In this document: piece by piece, positions 1-7,048 of the stretch | How the letters are laid out: each line of letters starts with the position of its first letter | Numbering within the stretch: the first letter of the stretch is position 1 | Assembly (NCBI GenBank): GCA_964525675.1 | Contig: CAZGJW010000074.1 | Location: forward strand, 1-13,301 | Length of the DNA stretch: 13,301 nucleotides | Origin: CAYSRJ01 sp964525675 | Lineage (GTDB): Bacteria; Spirochaetota; B62-G9; DRHN01 | Direction: 5' to 3' | The notes under the pieces: model-generated | Databases searched by the model: none | The model's input: only the letters and a program-made list of their open reading frames with translations | Told to the model about the DNA's origin: nothing | Position numbers and translations under genes: made by a program

Positions 1-59
1 ACAAGAAACTGAATGAGATTGTTGTTGATGACCCTCTTGTTGAAATGCAAAAAAAGTAA
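1..59 (+). CDS. C-terminal end of an upstream gene, probably an ABC sugar-binding protein (partial)
   Basis: The frame starting at base 3 is open from the window edge to a TAA at 57-59 and encodes 18 residues ending VDDPLVEMQKK. The fragment is too short for family assignment from its own sequence. The guess that it is an extracellular solute-binding protein rests only on context: it directly precedes, on the same strand, two MalF/MalG-type permeases, and the order binding protein, permease, permease is the usual one for this transporter class. Confidence 0.4.
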   Translation, partial: KKLNEIVVDDPLVEMQKK

Positions 60-75
60 TGTTGCAGGATAAATT

Positions 76-112
76 TTGGGCGTCTTATATTTCAAAACGC
101 TAAGACGCCCAA
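76..112 (+). other. Intercistronic hairpin, perfect 12-bp stem
   Basis: The arm TTGGGCGTCTTA (76-87) is exactly complementary to TAAGACGCCCAA (101-112) with a 13-nt loop. It starts 17 nt after the upstream stop codon. The 3' side is A-rich rather than T-rich, so it does not look like a simple intrinsic terminator. A stem at this place, between a binding-protein gene and its permeases, usually stabilises the upstream message or limits read-through. Two further small inverted repeats follow at 134-154 (AGTAATTT/AAGTTACT, one G-U pair) and 177-189 (GCCGC/GCGGC). Confidence 0.55.
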
Positions 113-242
113 GCAAAATAAAAAAAATGCAGGCCAGCTTTTAAGTAATTTCGCGCAAGTTACTGTTTGATACTCGGCCGCAAAGCGGCATATCCCGCCA
201 GGGACATACGCGCTTTTAATCACATCGGTAGGTTTATATACA

Positions 243-1127
243 ATGGGAAATAAAACTGTTTTGCAGAAGGTTTTTCAGTTCAAATACAGTATGATGTATC
301 CGACGATTTTCATTCTTCTTCTGGTTATTGTTGCCCCGCTCGTGTACTCCTTATACTTAAGCCTTCATAAATACATACTGCAGTTCGGCATTGGAAAGTG
401 GGTTTATTTAAAGAACTATGTGAGTGCGTTTGGAGACAGAGAATTCCTCATATCAATGAAAAACACATTTATCCTTACTTTTTCAGTTGTTACTCTCGAG
501 TTTCTCATTGCCCTCGGGACCGCCCTGCTATTGAATCGTGATGATCTGAAAGGTAAAACTTTTTATACGATAATTCTTATGATTCCTGTTATGATGCCTC
601 CAATTGCCGTCGGCTTGATATGGAGACTCCTCCTTCAACCCGACCTTGGGATTGTGAACTATATACTGGGTTTATTTGGTGCAAAGAGCTATGGATGGTA
701 CGGTGACCCGAAACTTGCTATGCTTACAGTGATCGTTGTTGATGTATGGCATGAAACGTCCCTGATACTGATTTTAATTCTTGCGGGATTGACAAGCCTG
801 GATAAAACTCCCTATGAGGCGGCACGAGTGGACGGCGCTTCGAGTTTCCAGACGTTTTTTTATATAACACTCCCTATGCTTGCTCCAGTTCTTATGATAG
901 CTATACTCATACGGATGATCGCCGCGATTAAAACATATGATCTGATATATATACTGACTCGAGGCGGACCTGGTTTCAGAACAGAAACGATGAGCTTTTT
1001 TGTGTATAAAAAGGCATTCAGGGAATTAAGTATGGGAGATGCATCTTCTCAATCTTTTATTCTTTTAATCATTATTTTAATTTTCAGTATCGTCCTATTA
1101 AAAGTAATGAATCGGCAGGAAACATAA
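243..1127 (+). CDS. Carbohydrate ABC transporter permease, MalF/UgpA type
   Basis: This is an inner-membrane subunit of a sugar-type importer, 294 aa, the usual length for the short (UgpA/MsmF/LacF) version of MalF. Hydrophobic segments are visible at about 18-40, 74-97, 106-128, 158-180, 208-230 and 272-289, giving six helices. The cytoplasmic EAA loop that docks the ATPase is clear: EAARVDGAS from residue 192, followed by the LP at 210-211. The family motif TRGGPGFRTETMSFFVY lies near residues 239-255. The ATG is preceded only by a weak site (GTAGGT, 228-233). The second permease follows after 65 nt, so the two form a heterodimer in one operon. The substrate cannot be told from the sequence; sugars, sugar alcohols and glycerol-phosphate are all possible. 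Confidence 0.93.
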   Translation: MGNKTVLQKVFQFKYSMMYPTIFILLLVIVAPLVYSLYLSLHKYILQFGIGKWVYLKNYVSAFGDREFLISMKNTFILTFSVVTLEFLIALGTALLLNRDDLKGKTFYTIILMIPVMMPPIAVGLIWRLLLQPDLGIVNYILGLFGAKSYGWYGDPKLAMLTVIVVDVWHETSLILILILAGLTSLDKTPYEAARVDGASSFQTFFYITLPMLAPVLMIAILIRMIAAIKTYDLIYILTRGGPGFRTETMSFFVYKKAFRELSMGDASSQSFILLIIILIFSIVLLKVMNRQET

Positions 1128-1192
1128 TTTGATAAGAAATCCCCTGATGAAATGGCAAATACTGGCCGGGAGGAGTTGAGAGGATATTTCTT

Positions 1193-2026
1193 ATGATAAA
1201 TTACAGACTGAAAAAGAAGGTATCGTTATCCCTGGTGCATCTGATACTCATCATTGAATGTCTGATAGTAATACTGCCTATTCTTTGGATTTTCCGAACC
1301 TCTCTCGTGCATCGTGTTTTGGCATACCGTATTCCGCCGAAATGGATTTTTATCCCGACATTGGAAAATTACAAGGTCATCTTCAAAGAAGAGCCATTCA
1401 AGCTGTTTTTTGCAAACAGCATAATAGTGGCTGTTACATCAACACTGATCTGTCTGGCAGTCGGGGCTCCTGCAGCTTTTAGCTATTCAAGATTTAAAAC
1501 TGGGGGCAACGCACTGGTTATAGGAATACTTTCAACACAGATGCTTCCTCCGATTACTCTGGTCATTCCGTTTTTTCTCATATATAAAACAATTGGACTG
1601 TACAACACAAGAATAGGCCTCATAATTACATACATCACATTCAACATACCATTTATTATCTGGATATTAATTGGGTTCTTTCAGGGTATTCCAAAAGAAT
1701 TAGAAGAAAGTGCTATGGTTGATGGCTGCAACAGGTTTACGGCTTTTCTCCGTGTTATACTGCCGATTTCTCTTCCCGGCATTCTCTCTGCTGGTGTATT
1801 CAGCTTTGTTCTATCGTGGAATGAATTCCTCTTTGCACTGATACTAACCGGTAAAAAAAGTAAAACACTTCCTGTCGCGGTATCAGGTTTGATAACCCAA
1901 CAGGGTACCCAGATCGGCGCTGTATGTGCGGCAGTTATATTAATAATTCTTCCCATGGTGATACTCTATTTCGGTCTGAGAACCTTTCTTATAAAGGGCC
2001 TTGTTGCCGGAGCAGTGAAAGAATAG
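1193..2026 (+). CDS. Carbohydrate ABC transporter permease, MalG/UgpE type
   Basis: Second membrane subunit of the same importer, 277 aa, typical length. Six hydrophobic segments lie at roughly 12-34, 73-97, 108-131, 139-163, 188-210 and 240-262. The EAA motif appears as ELEESAMVDGCNRF from residue 169, followed by LP at 190-191. The C terminus FLIKGLVAGAVKE is the standard MalG-family tail (KGLxxGAVK). A GAGAGGA Shine-Dalgarno site (1178-1184) sits 8 nt before the ATG. No MalK/MsmK-type ATPase gene follows; an aminotransferase gene is next. The transporter therefore probably uses an ATPase encoded elsewhere, which is common for this family where one ATPase serves many importers. Confidence 0.94.
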   Translation: MINYRLKKKVSLSLVHLILIIECLIVILPILWIFRTSLVHRVLAYRIPPKWIFIPTLENYKVIFKEEPFKLFFANSIIVAVTSTLICLAVGAPAAFSYSRFKTGGNALVIGILSTQMLPPITLVIPFFLIYKTIGLYNTRIGLIITYITFNIPFIIWILIGFFQGIPKELEESAMVDGCNRFTAFLRVILPISLPGILSAGVFSFVLSWNEFLFALILTGKKSKTLPVAVSGLITQQGTQIGAVCAAVILIILPMVILYFGLRTFLIKGLVAGAVKE

Positions 2027-2044
2027 GCAATGGGCAGATAATTG

Positions 2045-2074
2045 TTTACGTACCGTTTTTAAAGATGGTACAAT
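2045..2074 (+). promoter_or_regulatory. Possible weak promoter with inverted repeat before the aminotransferase gene
   Basis: In the 69-nt gap after the second permease, TTTACG (2045-2050, 4/6 to the -35 consensus) and TACAAT (2069-2074, 5/6 to the -10 consensus) are 18 nt apart. An inverted repeat GTACC (2050-2054) / GGTAC (2067-2071) overlaps both elements and could be an operator. The gene may equally be read from the transporter promoter. Confidence 0.3.
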
Positions 2075-2095
2075 CTTATTACAAGGAGTGAAAAA

Positions 2096-3526
2096 ATGAT
2101 AAAAGGATTTCGTGAAAGATTGATTGCTCAACGAGAGAAACTCAAGGTAACGGAAAAAGAGCTGCTTGAAAGGATAGAGTCCTCTCCTTTTGGAGATAAA
2201 TCGAAAGCACTTGCCCGAAAATGGGCGCAGTACGAATCGTTTGGGGGAGTCGGCTGGGGAATCTTTGATGTTACACCGATAATTGAACGGGCCCAGGGAG
2301 CATATTTATACGATGCTGACGGAAAAAAGTACCTTGATTTGCTTGCAGGTTTTGCGGTGAACGCGCTTGGAGAATGCAATAAAGAAATAACCAAAATCAT
2401 ACAGGAACAAGCTTCAAAACTGACACATTTCTTTGACTTTCCTCATGTTGAACGAATAAAGCTTGCAGAAAAATTATCGAAACATTCGAAGATCACAGGG
2501 AAAACAAGAGTGATGTTCGGCGTTACCGGAAGTGACGGTATAGAGCTTGCGGTGAGGGCGGCCCGATACTTTACGGGAAACCCGTATATTTTAACGGCGT
2601 ACGGGGATTATCACGGCGTAACATACGGGACCATGGGATTGACCGGCAAAGGAAACATGCAGCCCTTTTTCTATCCCGTATTGCCTGATAAGGCAATAGG
2701 ATATTTCCAATTTCCCCATGAGTACAGAAACGAGCCCGGACATGCGATGGACTGTATAAAGGATTTTGAGAAACTGCTTGACAGCAAGGAATCACCGTAC
2801 ACGGATGGTGTCAATGGGATATGCAACGTCGCTGCAATATTGGTGAGCCCGTTTCAGAGCAGTGCGGGGTACTATATACCGCCTGCTGAATATCTGCAGG
2901 AATTACGGCGTATGGCAGATAAGTTCGGGATGCTTCTGATAGTTGATGAGATACAGACCGGCCTCGGGAGAAGCGGAAAGCTGTGGGCCTTCGAGCACTC
3001 GGGTATAGAACCTGATATGATTGTGACATCAAAGGCCCTGGGAGGAGGGCTTCCGATATCTGCGGTCATTGCAAGGGATGAGATACTAACGGAGTGGGGA
3101 CCTGGTGCGCATGTATCGACTCAGGCGGGTAACGTGCTGGCATGTGCAGCAGGGAACTACGTGCTCGATGTGGTGACAGGCGATGAGTTTTTAAAAAAGG
3201 TAAACGAGATCGGATCATATTTTGTTGAGGGCCTCAAGGGACTCCAGAAGAAGCACACAATTTTAGGATGGATAGACAATAAGGGGATATATACCGGGCT
3301 GGAGCTTGTTCGTGACAGGAAAACGAAGGAACCAGCCTCAAAAGAAGCGACATATATCAGGGACCGGTGTGTCGCAGAGGGGCTGTTGTACGAGAAGGGT
3401 GGTTATTATCACAACCGGATGCAGCTTATACCTCCGTTGAATATAACCAGAGATGAAATAGACCGCGTGATTGAGATATTCGACAGGGTTTTCGGAGAAG
3501 CTGAGAAAAAATTCGGCATAGAGTAA
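2096..3526 (+). CDS. Class III PLP-dependent aminotransferase
   Basis: A 476-aa fold-type I aminotransferase of class III, the group containing acetylornithine, 4-aminobutyrate, diaminobutyrate and omega-amino acid transaminases. Visible PLP-site elements, in order, are TGSDGIE (144-150, phosphate loop), YHG (172-174, ring-stacking aromatic), DEIQTG (284-289, Asp pairs with the pyridine nitrogen) and TSKALGGGLP (311-320, Lys313 forming the Schiff base). GPGAHVSTQAGN (335-346) matches the conserved region that supplies the second phosphate contact. An AAGGAG site (2083-2088) lies 7 nt before the ATG. About 45 N-terminal residues precede the core and look helical and charged. Its place behind two sugar-type permeases is unusual and hints at an amino sugar or amino acid substrate, but the specificity cannot be read from sequence. 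Confidence 0.9.
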   Translation: MIKGFRERLIAQREKLKVTEKELLERIESSPFGDKSKALARKWAQYESFGGVGWGIFDVTPIIERAQGAYLYDADGKKYLDLLAGFAVNALGECNKEITKIIQEQASKLTHFFDFPHVERIKLAEKLSKHSKITGKTRVMFGVTGSDGIELAVRAARYFTGNPYILTAYGDYHGVTYGTMGLTGKGNMQPFFYPVLPDKAIGYFQFPHEYRNEPGHAMDCIKDFEKLLDSKESPYTDGVNGICNVAAILVSPFQSSAGYYIPPAEYLQELRRMADKFGMLLIVDEIQTGLGRSGKLWAFEHSGIEPDMIVTSKALGGGLPISAVIARDEILTEWGPGAHVSTQAGNVLACAAGNYVLDVVTGDEFLKKVNEIGSYFVEGLKGLQKKHTILGWIDNKGIYTGLELVRDRKTKEPASKEATYIRDRCVAEGLLYEKGGYYHNRMQLIPPLNITRDEIDRVIEIFDRVFGEAEKKFGIE

Positions 3527-3571
3527 GAAACAGTATTTGTACATGTTGTGTCCGGACATTGCCGTCAGACC

Positions 3572-3611
3572 CCCACTTTCATATCGTGGGAAACCAACCG
3601 CTCACCGTTGG
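3572..3611. other. Two small inverted repeats between convergent genes
   Basis: The 111-nt gap between the aminotransferase and kinase stop codons contains CCCAC/GTGGG (3572-3576/3586-3590) and CCAAC/GTTGG (3594-3598/3607-3611). Neither is followed by a T-run on either strand, so they are poor candidates for intrinsic terminators. No gene is seen in the gap. Confidence 0.25.
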
Positions 3612-3637
3612 CGGCATGTTTGTATTGCAAGGTTATT

Positions 3638-4633
3638 TCAGACCGGGTTTTTAAGATAATCGAGCTGGACTTGTTCCAGCAGTTTGTTCGCCTCGTCTTT
3701 GCTGAAGCGGCCGGCTCCGGAGATCAGTGTATTTGCGCCGCCCATGGCACAGGCGAGACGAGCTGTATCCTCGTCACTGAGATTTTGGATTATGCCGATC
3801 ACCCCGCCCGCAACAGCGCAGTCACCTGATCCGACTGTGTTTATCGGATGCTCGATTACAAGTCTGGCCTCCAGGATACCGTTTCCGCAGGAATAAACTA
3901 TGCCATCCTTTCCCCTTGAAATCATCACCCGCTCAGTACCCATACTGTGAAAGGTTTCAACCGCTTTAATAAAATCCGTTTTCGACGACGGTAGAAACCC
4001 GAGCGCATCTTCAACCTCCCGCATATTCGGCTTGATAAAGAGAGGAGCTGCTCGGACCCCCTCCCTGAAGGCTTCACCCGATGCGTCAAGCATAGAAGAG
4101 CACTTCCACCCCTTGACTGTCTCTATGAGCTCTCCGTACGTGTGTTTTGAAAGGCCCGTCGGCAAGCCGCCTGCGAATATGAAAAGGACGGGGAGACGGG
4201 ATACGGCCTTTTCATGCAATTCAGCAGAAAGTCCATTGATCGATTTATCCTTCAACTCCTGGAGCTTTCCTGCAAATTCCGTGAGAACGGTGTTGCGTAC
4301 GGAGAAGCCCTTTTCCCTCAGATGGGTTTCTCTGCCGGTCTCCGGTGAGACAACAGTAATATTGGTGCGAACTGCCCCTCGGATTATGAAAAAATCATGC
4401 TCGATTCCATCGGCATCAAGAAGTCGATGGTAGGCATCTTTTCCCTCGTCTCCGAGAATACCGGTTGCAGTTGTGTGGATAGAAAAATTGAGCAGTGCGC
4501 GGGATACGTTTACGCCTTTCCCGCCGGCGTATGTTTCAGACCGTGAAGCAAGAAAGGTGTTTCCTGTACTAAAATTGCGAATCCATAGTGTCTTATCGAA
4601 CACAGGGCTGAGAGTTACAGTAATAACCTGCAT
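3638..4633 (-). CDS. PfkB-family sugar kinase, 1-phosphofructokinase/tagatose-6-phosphate kinase-like
   Basis: ATP-dependent kinase of the ribokinase (PfkB) fold, 331 aa with the start chosen here. The N terminus MQVITVTLSPVFDKT is the pattern that opens the FruK/LacC branch. AGGKGVNVSRAL (36-47) is PfkB signature 1, RTNITV (89-94) lies in the substrate lid, KPN (201-203) precedes the ATP-site region, and NTVGSGDC (265-272) is signature 2 with catalytic base Asp271. The frame is open 45 codons further upstream to 4768, but that extension is Arg-rich, overlaps an inverted-repeat spacer and has no family similarity, so I reject it. The Shine-Dalgarno site before 4633 is weak. Substrate is probably a sugar phosphate; ketohexose 1-phosphate or tagatose 6-phosphate cannot be distinguished. 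Confidence 0.88.
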   Translation of the reverse strand: MQVITVTLSPVFDKTLWIRNFSTGNTFLASRSETYAGGKGVNVSRALLNFSIHTTATGILGDEGKDAYHRLLDADGIEHDFFIIRGAVRTNITVVSPETGRETHLREKGFSVRNTVLTEFAGKLQELKDKSINGLSAELHEKAVSRLPVLFIFAGGLPTGLSKHTYGELIETVKGWKCSSMLDASGEAFREGVRAAPLFIKPNMREVEDALGFLPSSKTDFIKAVETFHSMGTERVMISRGKDGIVYSCGNGILEARLVIEHPINTVGSGDCAVAGGVIGIIQNLSDEDTARLACAMGGANTLISGAGRFSKDEANKLLEQVQLDYLKNPV

Positions 4634-4688
4634 ATCGGTGATTTCTTCGATTCCAACCATAACATGCCCAATTGCATGCTCAATACGG

Positions 4689-4717
4689 TTGATTTTTTTC
4701 CTGGATACGATTACTAT
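4689..4717 (+). promoter_or_regulatory. Possible promoter for the flavodoxin-like gene
   Basis: TTGATT (4689-4694) and TACTAT (4712-4717) are spaced by 17 nt; each matches the sigma70 consensus at 4 of 6 positions. It lies in the divergent spacer and reads toward the gene at 4803. A transcript would start near 4724. Confidence 0.3.
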
Positions 4718-4718
4718 T

Positions 4719-4766
4719 AATGCCGTCGGTGAGCGGCATTCGCACCGGCGGCGTTTAGTCGGCCGC
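4719..4766 (+). repeat. Overlapping inverted repeats in the divergent spacer
   Basis: Three mutually overlapping stems can be drawn. The first is AATGCCG (4719-4725) with CGGCATT (4734-4740). The second is GCCGTCGGTG (4722-4731) with CACCGGCGGC (4743-4752), ten pairs including one G-U. The third is GCGGC (4748-4752) with GCCGC (4762-4766). Stem two excludes both others. They lie between the candidate promoter and the ribosome binding site at 4791. Confidence 0.45.
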
Positions 4767-4790
4767 AAGTCGGTTGAGTATTCAGATTAC

Positions 4791-4797
4791 GAGGAGG
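4791..4797 (+). promoter_or_regulatory. Ribosome binding site deciding a GTG start
   Basis: GAGGAGG lies 5 nt before the GTG at 4803. It is the only strong site in front of this frame and sets the start where the flavodoxin-like pattern begins, although the frame is open much further upstream. Confidence 0.7.
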
Positions 4798-4802
4798 CGG
4801 CA

Positions 4803-5213
4803 GTGCTCATTGGAATAATATACTCCACTGGAAAAAAAGTCATTGAAAAACTGGCCCGTGGGTTGAAGAGAGGGCTAGAAGAACAGGGGCACCGTGTGCA
4901 GGTCTATACTGATAACGACGAGAGGTTTTCAGGACTTGCCGGCTGCCGCCATCTTTTTGTGGGCTCATTTTCAACAGGAGGTTTCAAACCAAAAACACCG
5001 ATGCGCCTAAAAGAAATGCTCAGCAATACGGGCGGAATCTCAGGTAAACGGTCGATAGCCTTTCTTGCAAAAGGAGGGATGAGTGAAAGAAAAGCCCTGG
5101 CCGCGCTGATGAATGACATGGAAAAACAGGGCTGTTATATCATCGACCAGGAGATTTTTTCCTCGGAACAGCACGCATATAATTTTGGAAAGTCTGTCCA
5201 TCTGAAAGAATAA
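4803..5213 (+). CDS. Small flavodoxin-like fold protein
   Basis: A 136-aa protein starting at GTG. The N terminus LIGIIYSTGKKVIEKLARGL (residues 2-20) follows the flavodoxin pattern of a hydrophobic first strand, a Ser/Thr/Gly-rich phosphate loop and helix 1. RHLFVGSFSTGGFK (49-62) resembles the loop after strand 3 that contacts the flavin ring, and GKRSIAFLAKGG (81-92) is strand 4 and its loop. Length matches short-chain flavodoxin domains. FMN binding is plausible but not shown, because the loop STGKK differs from the classic T/SxTGxT. It diverges from the sugar kinase gene and its stop is 9 nt from the convergent transporter gene, so no operon partner indicates its role. The frame is open back to 4473, but that part is antisense to the kinase. 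Confidence 0.7.
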   Translation: MLIGIIYSTGKKVIEKLARGLKRGLEEQGHRVQVYTDNDERFSGLAGCRHLFVGSFSTGGFKPKTPMRLKEMLSNTGGISGKRSIAFLAKGGMSERKALAALMNDMEKQGCYIIDQEIFSSEQHAYNFGKSVHLKE

Positions 5214-5222
5214 CGCCCATAT

Positions 5223-6257
5223 TCAGATTCCTTCTGCCTTCTTGCTCATGAGGATAGCTATCGGTTTCATCGGCTCTATATTCATGAGCACGATCTTTAC
5301 GATTGCAGTAATCGGTACGGCTATAAAGGCCCCGACAATACCCCACACGTAGCTCCAGAAAAACAGCGACACGATTATCAGTATGGGCGACAGGTTGAAG
5401 CGGTTGCCCATCATTTCGGGGTCAAGATAGCTCCCCATGAACATCTGGATGACTATCAGTGAAATAGCAGTAAAGAGCGGAATGTAGGAATGAGGAAACT
5501 GGAGCAGAGAGAGAATAATCGGAAATACCACTGCCGCGAGTGATCCGATATAGGGGATATAGTTGAGCATAAACGCAAGAAACCCCCATAAAACCGCAAA
5601 CTTGATGCCAAGAAGCCAGCATGCAATGCCGGTAAGAAGGCCAGTTCCCATACTGATCAGTGTTTTTATAAAGATATAGTTAATAATTTGAATGTTGATA
5701 TTGCGGAGGATCTTGAATATTTCGCTCACCCTCTTTTGTTTGAAGGCCTTCTTTATAAGACGGGGGTAGTTGTGATAGGTCAGGTAAATGAATACGAGAA
5801 TGAGTAATGTGAAAAGAGATTTGCCTGCAAAAGAGAGAGAAAAACTGAAAGCCGACTGTAAAAATTCTGCAACCCTGGCGCTTCGTAAAATACTTGTGAG
5901 GGTTGTCGTATCGATTTTAACATAATTTGTCAAAAAATGGCCGATATTGGTGATGATCGTCCTTTCCATTGTCGGCCAGAAGGCGATAAACTCCTTCGCG
6001 TTCTTTACGAGGAACTGCGCAACGAACGTCCCGATGAGAGATATAATCGCTAGTAGTATAAAGAGGGAGAGTATCCTGGGAAATTTTATTTTTGCAAGAA
6101 ATTCAACCGCCGGTGCGAACAGGTAAGAGAGGAATACCGCAATCATGAGCGGAATGAAGATTCCTCTCAGGGTTTTCAGGATAAAGATGCCGGCAATCAC
6201 GGCGAAAAAGATAGCGGTGAACTTTAATACCTTCTGCCAGGATTCTTCTTCATGCAT
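5223..6257 (-). CDS. AI-2E family (PerM/TqsA-like) membrane transporter
   Basis: A 344-aa integral membrane protein of the AI-2E transporter family (PF01594), normal length. Hydrophobic segments occur near 11-47 (two), 60-83, 142-160, 196-226, 229-254, 258-276 and 285-322. Family-typical stretches are FMLNYIPYIGSL (229-240) and the region from LDPEMMGNRFNLSP (278-291) through WGIVGAFIAVPITA (305-318). Members export autoinducer-2 (TqsA) or act as cation/H+ antiporters in other species, so the substrate is open. There is no clear Shine-Dalgarno site before the ATG. It lies 98 nt downstream of the lipoate ligase gene on the same strand and might be read through from it, with the repeat at 6310-6366 in between. 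Confidence 0.88.
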   Translation of the reverse strand: MHEEESWQKVLKFTAIFFAVIAGIFILKTLRGIFIPLMIAVFLSYLFAPAVEFLAKIKFPRILSLFILLAIISLIGTFVAQFLVKNAKEFIAFWPTMERTIITNIGHFLTNYVKIDTTTLTSILRSARVAEFLQSAFSFSLSFAGKSLFTLLILVFIYLTYHNYPRLIKKAFKQKRVSEIFKILRNINIQIINYIFIKTLISMGTGLLTGIACWLLGIKFAVLWGFLAFMLNYIPYIGSLAAVVFPIILSLLQFPHSYIPLFTAISLIVIQMFMGSYLDPEMMGNRFNLSPILIIVSLFFWSYVWGIVGAFIAVPITAIVKIVLMNIEPMKPIAILMSKKAEGI

Positions 6258-6309
6258 AGAGCAAATCTATTACAAAAATGGATAAAAATCAAATATCAAA
6301 AGTGGGGAA

Positions 6310-6366
6310 GGGGGACCTGTCCTCCTTTTCTCAGGGGGACATGTCTTCCTTATTCTCAGGAGGACC
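6310..6366. repeat. REP-like tandem palindromic repeat, two full units and a third partial
   Basis: Unit 1 (6310-6333) begins GGGGGACCTGTCCTCC and ends TTCTCA. Unit 2 (6334-6358) begins GGGGGACATGTCTTCC and also ends TTCTCA. A third begins GGAGGACC at 6359. Each GGGGGAC-NN-GTCYYCC core is self-complementary if G-U pairs are allowed. The period is 24-25 nt. The look (GGGGACNNGTCCCC) is that of dispersed REP-type elements mobilised by RAYT transposases. The minus-strand stop of the ligase gene (6356-6358) is formed by the TTCTCA end of unit 2. Confidence 0.6.
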
Positions 6367-7048
6367 ATGGGCACCGCTCTGCCAGTTCCTTTTTCAGCGT
6401 TTCAATGAGCTTGAATTTATTCAGCAGATACCCTTCCCGGTACAAAGAGGTTAAGAAGTCGCGATGCGGCCTTCCTTTCCGGTAATCCGGCTCTTTTTTA
6501 GGGTGGCGGAGATACCCGGCGATCATGTCGAGGGGCGGATCCACGAGGAGAGAACCCTGATATAAGACAAGGTCCTTCTTTCTATGGAGGGAAGAACCAA
6601 GAATTTTTTTATCCCCGATGGTGATATCGGATATGCCTTTAATTGCAAGGCCTCTGACGCCAAGGCTCTCAAGTGCTTTGATAACAACCTCATTTACCGC
6701 ATTCATGTGCTCTTTCAGATGATAGGGCAGCACTGTTCTTCCTGCAACCGAAATGACGATCACCCCCGTGCAAAGAACAACAGTTCCTCCTCCTCCTGCC
6801 CGTTTGTGCACCGGCACATTATCCTGCGCGCATTTTCGGACAAATACATCATCCTCTGCCCTGGCAGCCCTGCCGAGCACGACCTCGGTTTGTTCTGCTT
6901 CATACACCTCGCTGGCGTATTCGTACCCGTTTCGTATATGCTGCAGCACCCGTTCGTCAATTTGAAATGTGCCGGTGGCGCTTACCCGTTCGTCCCTCCA
7001 TACTCCGGGTTCAGACCGTTTTTGGGTATGCCGTGTCTCGCTATCCAT
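6356..7048 (-). CDS. lplA: Lipoate-protein ligase A family protein, single-domain
   Basis: A 230-aa protein of the biotin/lipoate ligase fold, which activates lipoate with ATP and attaches it to the lysine of a lipoyl domain. Visible features are VVLGR (56-60), RAGGGGTVV (83-91, the lipoyl-AMP pocket, normally RRxSGGG) and KGISDITIGDKKILGSS (137-153), where Lys148 aligns with the catalytic lysine before the SG of LplA. It lacks the roughly 80-residue C-terminal domain of E. coli LplA, so it may be slow alone or need a partner as archaeal LplA does. No cysteine sits where LipM/LipL octanoyltransferases have theirs. GGAGG lies about 10 nt before the ATG, which is inside the preceding lipoyl-protein gene (67-nt overlap). 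The last residues CPWSS come from the REP-like repeat. Confidence 0.83.
   Translation of the reverse strand: MDSETRHTQKRSEPGVWRDERVSATGTFQIDERVLQHIRNGYEYASEVYEAEQTEVVLGRAARAEDDVFVRKCAQDNVPVHKRAGGGGTVVLCTGVIVISVAGRTVLPYHLKEHMNAVNEVVIKALESLGVRGLAIKGISDITIGDKKILGSSLHRKKDLVLYQGSLLVDPPLDMIAGYLRHPKKEPDYRKGRPHRDFLTSLYREGYLLNKFKLIETLKKELAERCPWSS

Noticed and set aside
4634..4768. 45-codon N-terminal extension of the sugar kinase
   Set aside because: Arg-rich, lies over inverted repeats, has no ribosome binding site, and the kinase family pattern starts at the internal Met (4633).
4473..4802. Upstream extension of the flavodoxin-like frame
   Set aside because: Antisense to the kinase gene and its spacer; GAGGAGG and the GTG at 4803 fit the fold's start.
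5223..5240. Bidirectional terminator between the flavodoxin-like gene and the AI-2E gene
   Set aside because: The 9-nt gap and flanks contain no stem followed by a T-run on either strand.
6310..6366. CRISPR array
   Set aside because: Units are directly adjacent with no unique spacers and only two to three copies; this is a tandem palindromic repeat.
6982..7048. Frameshift between lipoyl protein and following gene hiding an E2 catalytic domain
   Set aside because: The following frame clearly encodes a lipoate ligase, and no frame between 6258 and 6982 contains HHxxxDG or other E2-core motifs.
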